Shown here: positions 5,910 through 7,031 of the stretch, in pieces
Layout of the letters: every line of letters begins with the position of its first letter
How positions within the stretch are numbered: the stretch's first letter is position 1
Origin: Erysipelotrichaceae bacterium
Lineage (GTDB): Bacteria; Bacillota_I; Bacilli_A; Erysipelotrichales; Erysipelotrichaceae
Assembly (NCBI GenBank): GCA_017561615.1
Contig: JAFZBT010000114.1
Coordinates: forward strand, 1-7,031
Length of the DNA: 7,031 bases
Reading direction: 5' to 3'
The notes under the pieces: model-generated
Databases searched by the model: none
What the model was told of the DNA's origin: nothing
The model's input: the letters and a program-made list of their open reading frames with translations, nothing else
Position numbers and translations under genes: made by a program

Positions 5910-7031
5910 TTACATTACACGCACGGCGTGGTAGGCTTCGTGAACAGCGGTCAGGATCTTGCGCGGAGCTACGGCATCGCCGACCACGGCGACATTTTCG
6001 TAGGCTTCTTCCAGCAGATCCTCAAGCTGGTTGTTGGCCTTGAAGCCGGCCGCATTGAGAACGGTATCGCACTCGATCGTTCTGGTCTCGCCGTCCTTCT
6101 CATAGACTACGGAATTGTCCGTGATCTTCAGGACCTTGGCTCCGGCTGCGACCTTGACGCCGCGTTCCTTAACCATCTTTCTGAGGTGCTGGTCGTTGTT
6201 CAGACAGTGAGCTGCGGTATAGAGGATGTCCGGCAGCATTTCCACGATCGTGACTTCCTCGGCATTCGGGGCAATGTCGCAGGCCGCTTCGGTACCGGCC
6301 AGACCGCCGCCGATGACCACTACCTTCTTGCCGGCGGTGACCTTGTGGGTCAGATAATCGCTGACCAGTTTGGCCTTTTCAATGCCTTCGATCGGCGGGA
6401 TTGCCGGAGATGAACCGGCTGCCAGGATGACCTTGTCATAATGGCCGCCTCTGACGTTTTCCGCGGTGGCTTCCTTGTTCAGGTGGACCTCAACGCCCAG
6501 TTTCTCGACCTGGACTTCCAGGGCCTTGATCAGTCTGATGACATCCTGCTTGAAGTCCGGACCGCCGGCTGCCCACAGGGTTCCGCCCAGACGGTCTTCC
6601 TTCTCCCAGATCTCGGCATCCCAGCCGCGCTTTCTGGCGGTGATGGCCGCTGTCATGCCGGCCGGGCCGCCGCCGATGACCAGGATCTTCTTTTTGGTGC
6701 CATCGGGCTTGGGCAGGGCAAAGGATTTCTCCGCGTAGCACAGCGGGTTGACAGCGCAGTAGTAGTGCTTGCCGGAGAAGCCGGAAAGCAGACATTCGTT
6801 ACAGCCGACGCAGGGCATGATGTCCTCATCGCGGCCTTCTTTGACCTTGGTGGGCCAGTAGGGATCCGCCAGCATCTGGTGAGCCAGACCGACATAGTCC
6901 AGAATGCCGTCTTCAACGGCCTTTTTGGCAACATCCGGCTTGATCAGCTTGCCGTCGCCCAGCACGGGGACGCTTACGACGTCCTTGATGGCCTTCTGGG
7001 CATCAAGCTTGTGGCCGTCCTTGCTGTAGAC
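5910..7031 (-). CDS. Old Yellow Enzyme / 2,4-dienoyl-CoA reductase-type flavoprotein, C-terminal part
   Basis: The reading frame is open to the right edge, so the start is outside the window; 373 residues are present of an expected ~650-680. Fragment residues 1-70 are the end of the FMN-binding TIM barrel (VPVLGDGKL 21-29, LADPYWPTKVKEG 54-66). A 4Fe-4S cysteine cluster follows: CVGCNEC plus C92 (C74, C77, C80, C92). Next come an FAD-binding Rossmann motif (VIGGGPAGMTAA, 118-129), a second dinucleotide motif for NAD(P)H (VVVIGGGLAGTEAA, 237-250) and the closing FAD motif (VAVVGDAVAPRKILTAVHEA, 347-366). Relatives include FadH, the bile-acid enzymes BaiCD/BaiH, 2-enoate and cinnamate reductases and bilirubin reductase, all reducing activated C=C bonds, often in anaerobes. 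The substrate-specific part of the barrel is missing, so the substrate cannot be called. The GR usually found before LLADP reads AH here. Confidence 0.93.
   Translation of the reverse strand, partial: VYSKDGHKLDAQKAIKDVVSVPVLGDGKLIKPDVAKKAVEDGILDYVGLAHQMLADPYWPTKVKEGRDEDIMPCVGCNECLLSGFSGKHYYCAVNPLCYAEKSFALPKPDGTKKKILVIGGGPAGMTAAITARKRGWDAEIWEKEDRLGGTLWAAGGPDFKQDVIRLIKALEVQVEKLGVEVHLNKEATAENVRGGHYDKVILAAGSSPAIPPIEGIEKAKLVSDYLTHKVTAGKKVVVIGGGLAGTEAACDIAPNAEEVTIVEMLPDILYTAAHCLNNDQHLRKMVKERGVKVAAGAKVLKITDNSVVYEKDGETRTIECDTVLNAAGFKANNQLEDLLEEAYENVAVVGDAVAPRKILTAVHEAYHAVRVM

Overview
This 7.0 kb window looks like chromosomal DNA from a low-oxygen, gut-type Bacillota (Firmicutes) bacterium. The reasons are strong AGGAGG-type ribosome sites, compact gene spacing, XRE regulators with C-terminal membrane segments, and an iron-sulfur flavoprotein of the Old Yellow Enzyme/BaiCD type that is common in anaerobes. 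Base composition is moderately GC-rich by eye, so a GC-richer Erysipelotrichia or Clostridia is my guess; the lineage is an inference with low confidence. I see no mobile elements, CRISPR arrays, tRNA or rRNA genes.

Left part (1-2961, minus strand). One well-formed promoter at 2934-2961 drives three tightly packed genes: an NAD(P)-binding atypical SDR/NmrA-like protein (2866-2006), a DUF1295/steroid 5-alpha-reductase-fold membrane protein (2002-1166) and a multi-pass membrane protein of unknown function (1169-567). The gaps are 3 nt, then a 4-nt ATGA overlap. A strong terminator hairpin (524-557) closes the unit. Directly after it, still on the minus strand, comes ybaK/ebsC (510-73), which encodes a Cys-tRNA(Pro)-type deacylase. 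Its likely promoter -10 element sits inside the terminator loop.

Middle (2962-4593, plus strand). A divergent intergenic region of about 195 nt holds a perfect palindrome and the lysS promoter. lysS (3062-4552) is a complete class II lysyl-tRNA synthetase that appears monocistronic, with its own promoter and a textbook terminator (4567-4593).

Right part (4594-7031). Two plus-strand genes follow: a three-helix membrane protein resembling DUF6338 (4627-5244) and an XRE-family regulator with a membrane-embedded C-terminus (5310-5822). A 13-bp hairpin (5845-5876) serves as a shared terminator for these and for the convergent minus-strand gene. That gene (5910-7031, 5' end outside the window) is the C-terminal ~373 residues of an FMN/4Fe-4S/FAD ene-reductase-type flavoprotein.

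Functionally the window mixes translation housekeeping (lysS, ybaK) with redox genes that could act on lipophilic, possibly steroid- or isoprenoid-like, enone substrates (SDR, DUF1295 protein, Old Yellow Enzyme-type flavoprotein). The link between these redox genes is a hypothesis. The most notable sequence-level observations are the promoter-in-terminator arrangement before ybaK, the recurring TGnTAGAAT promoter element, and the uncharacterised three-gene reductase operon.
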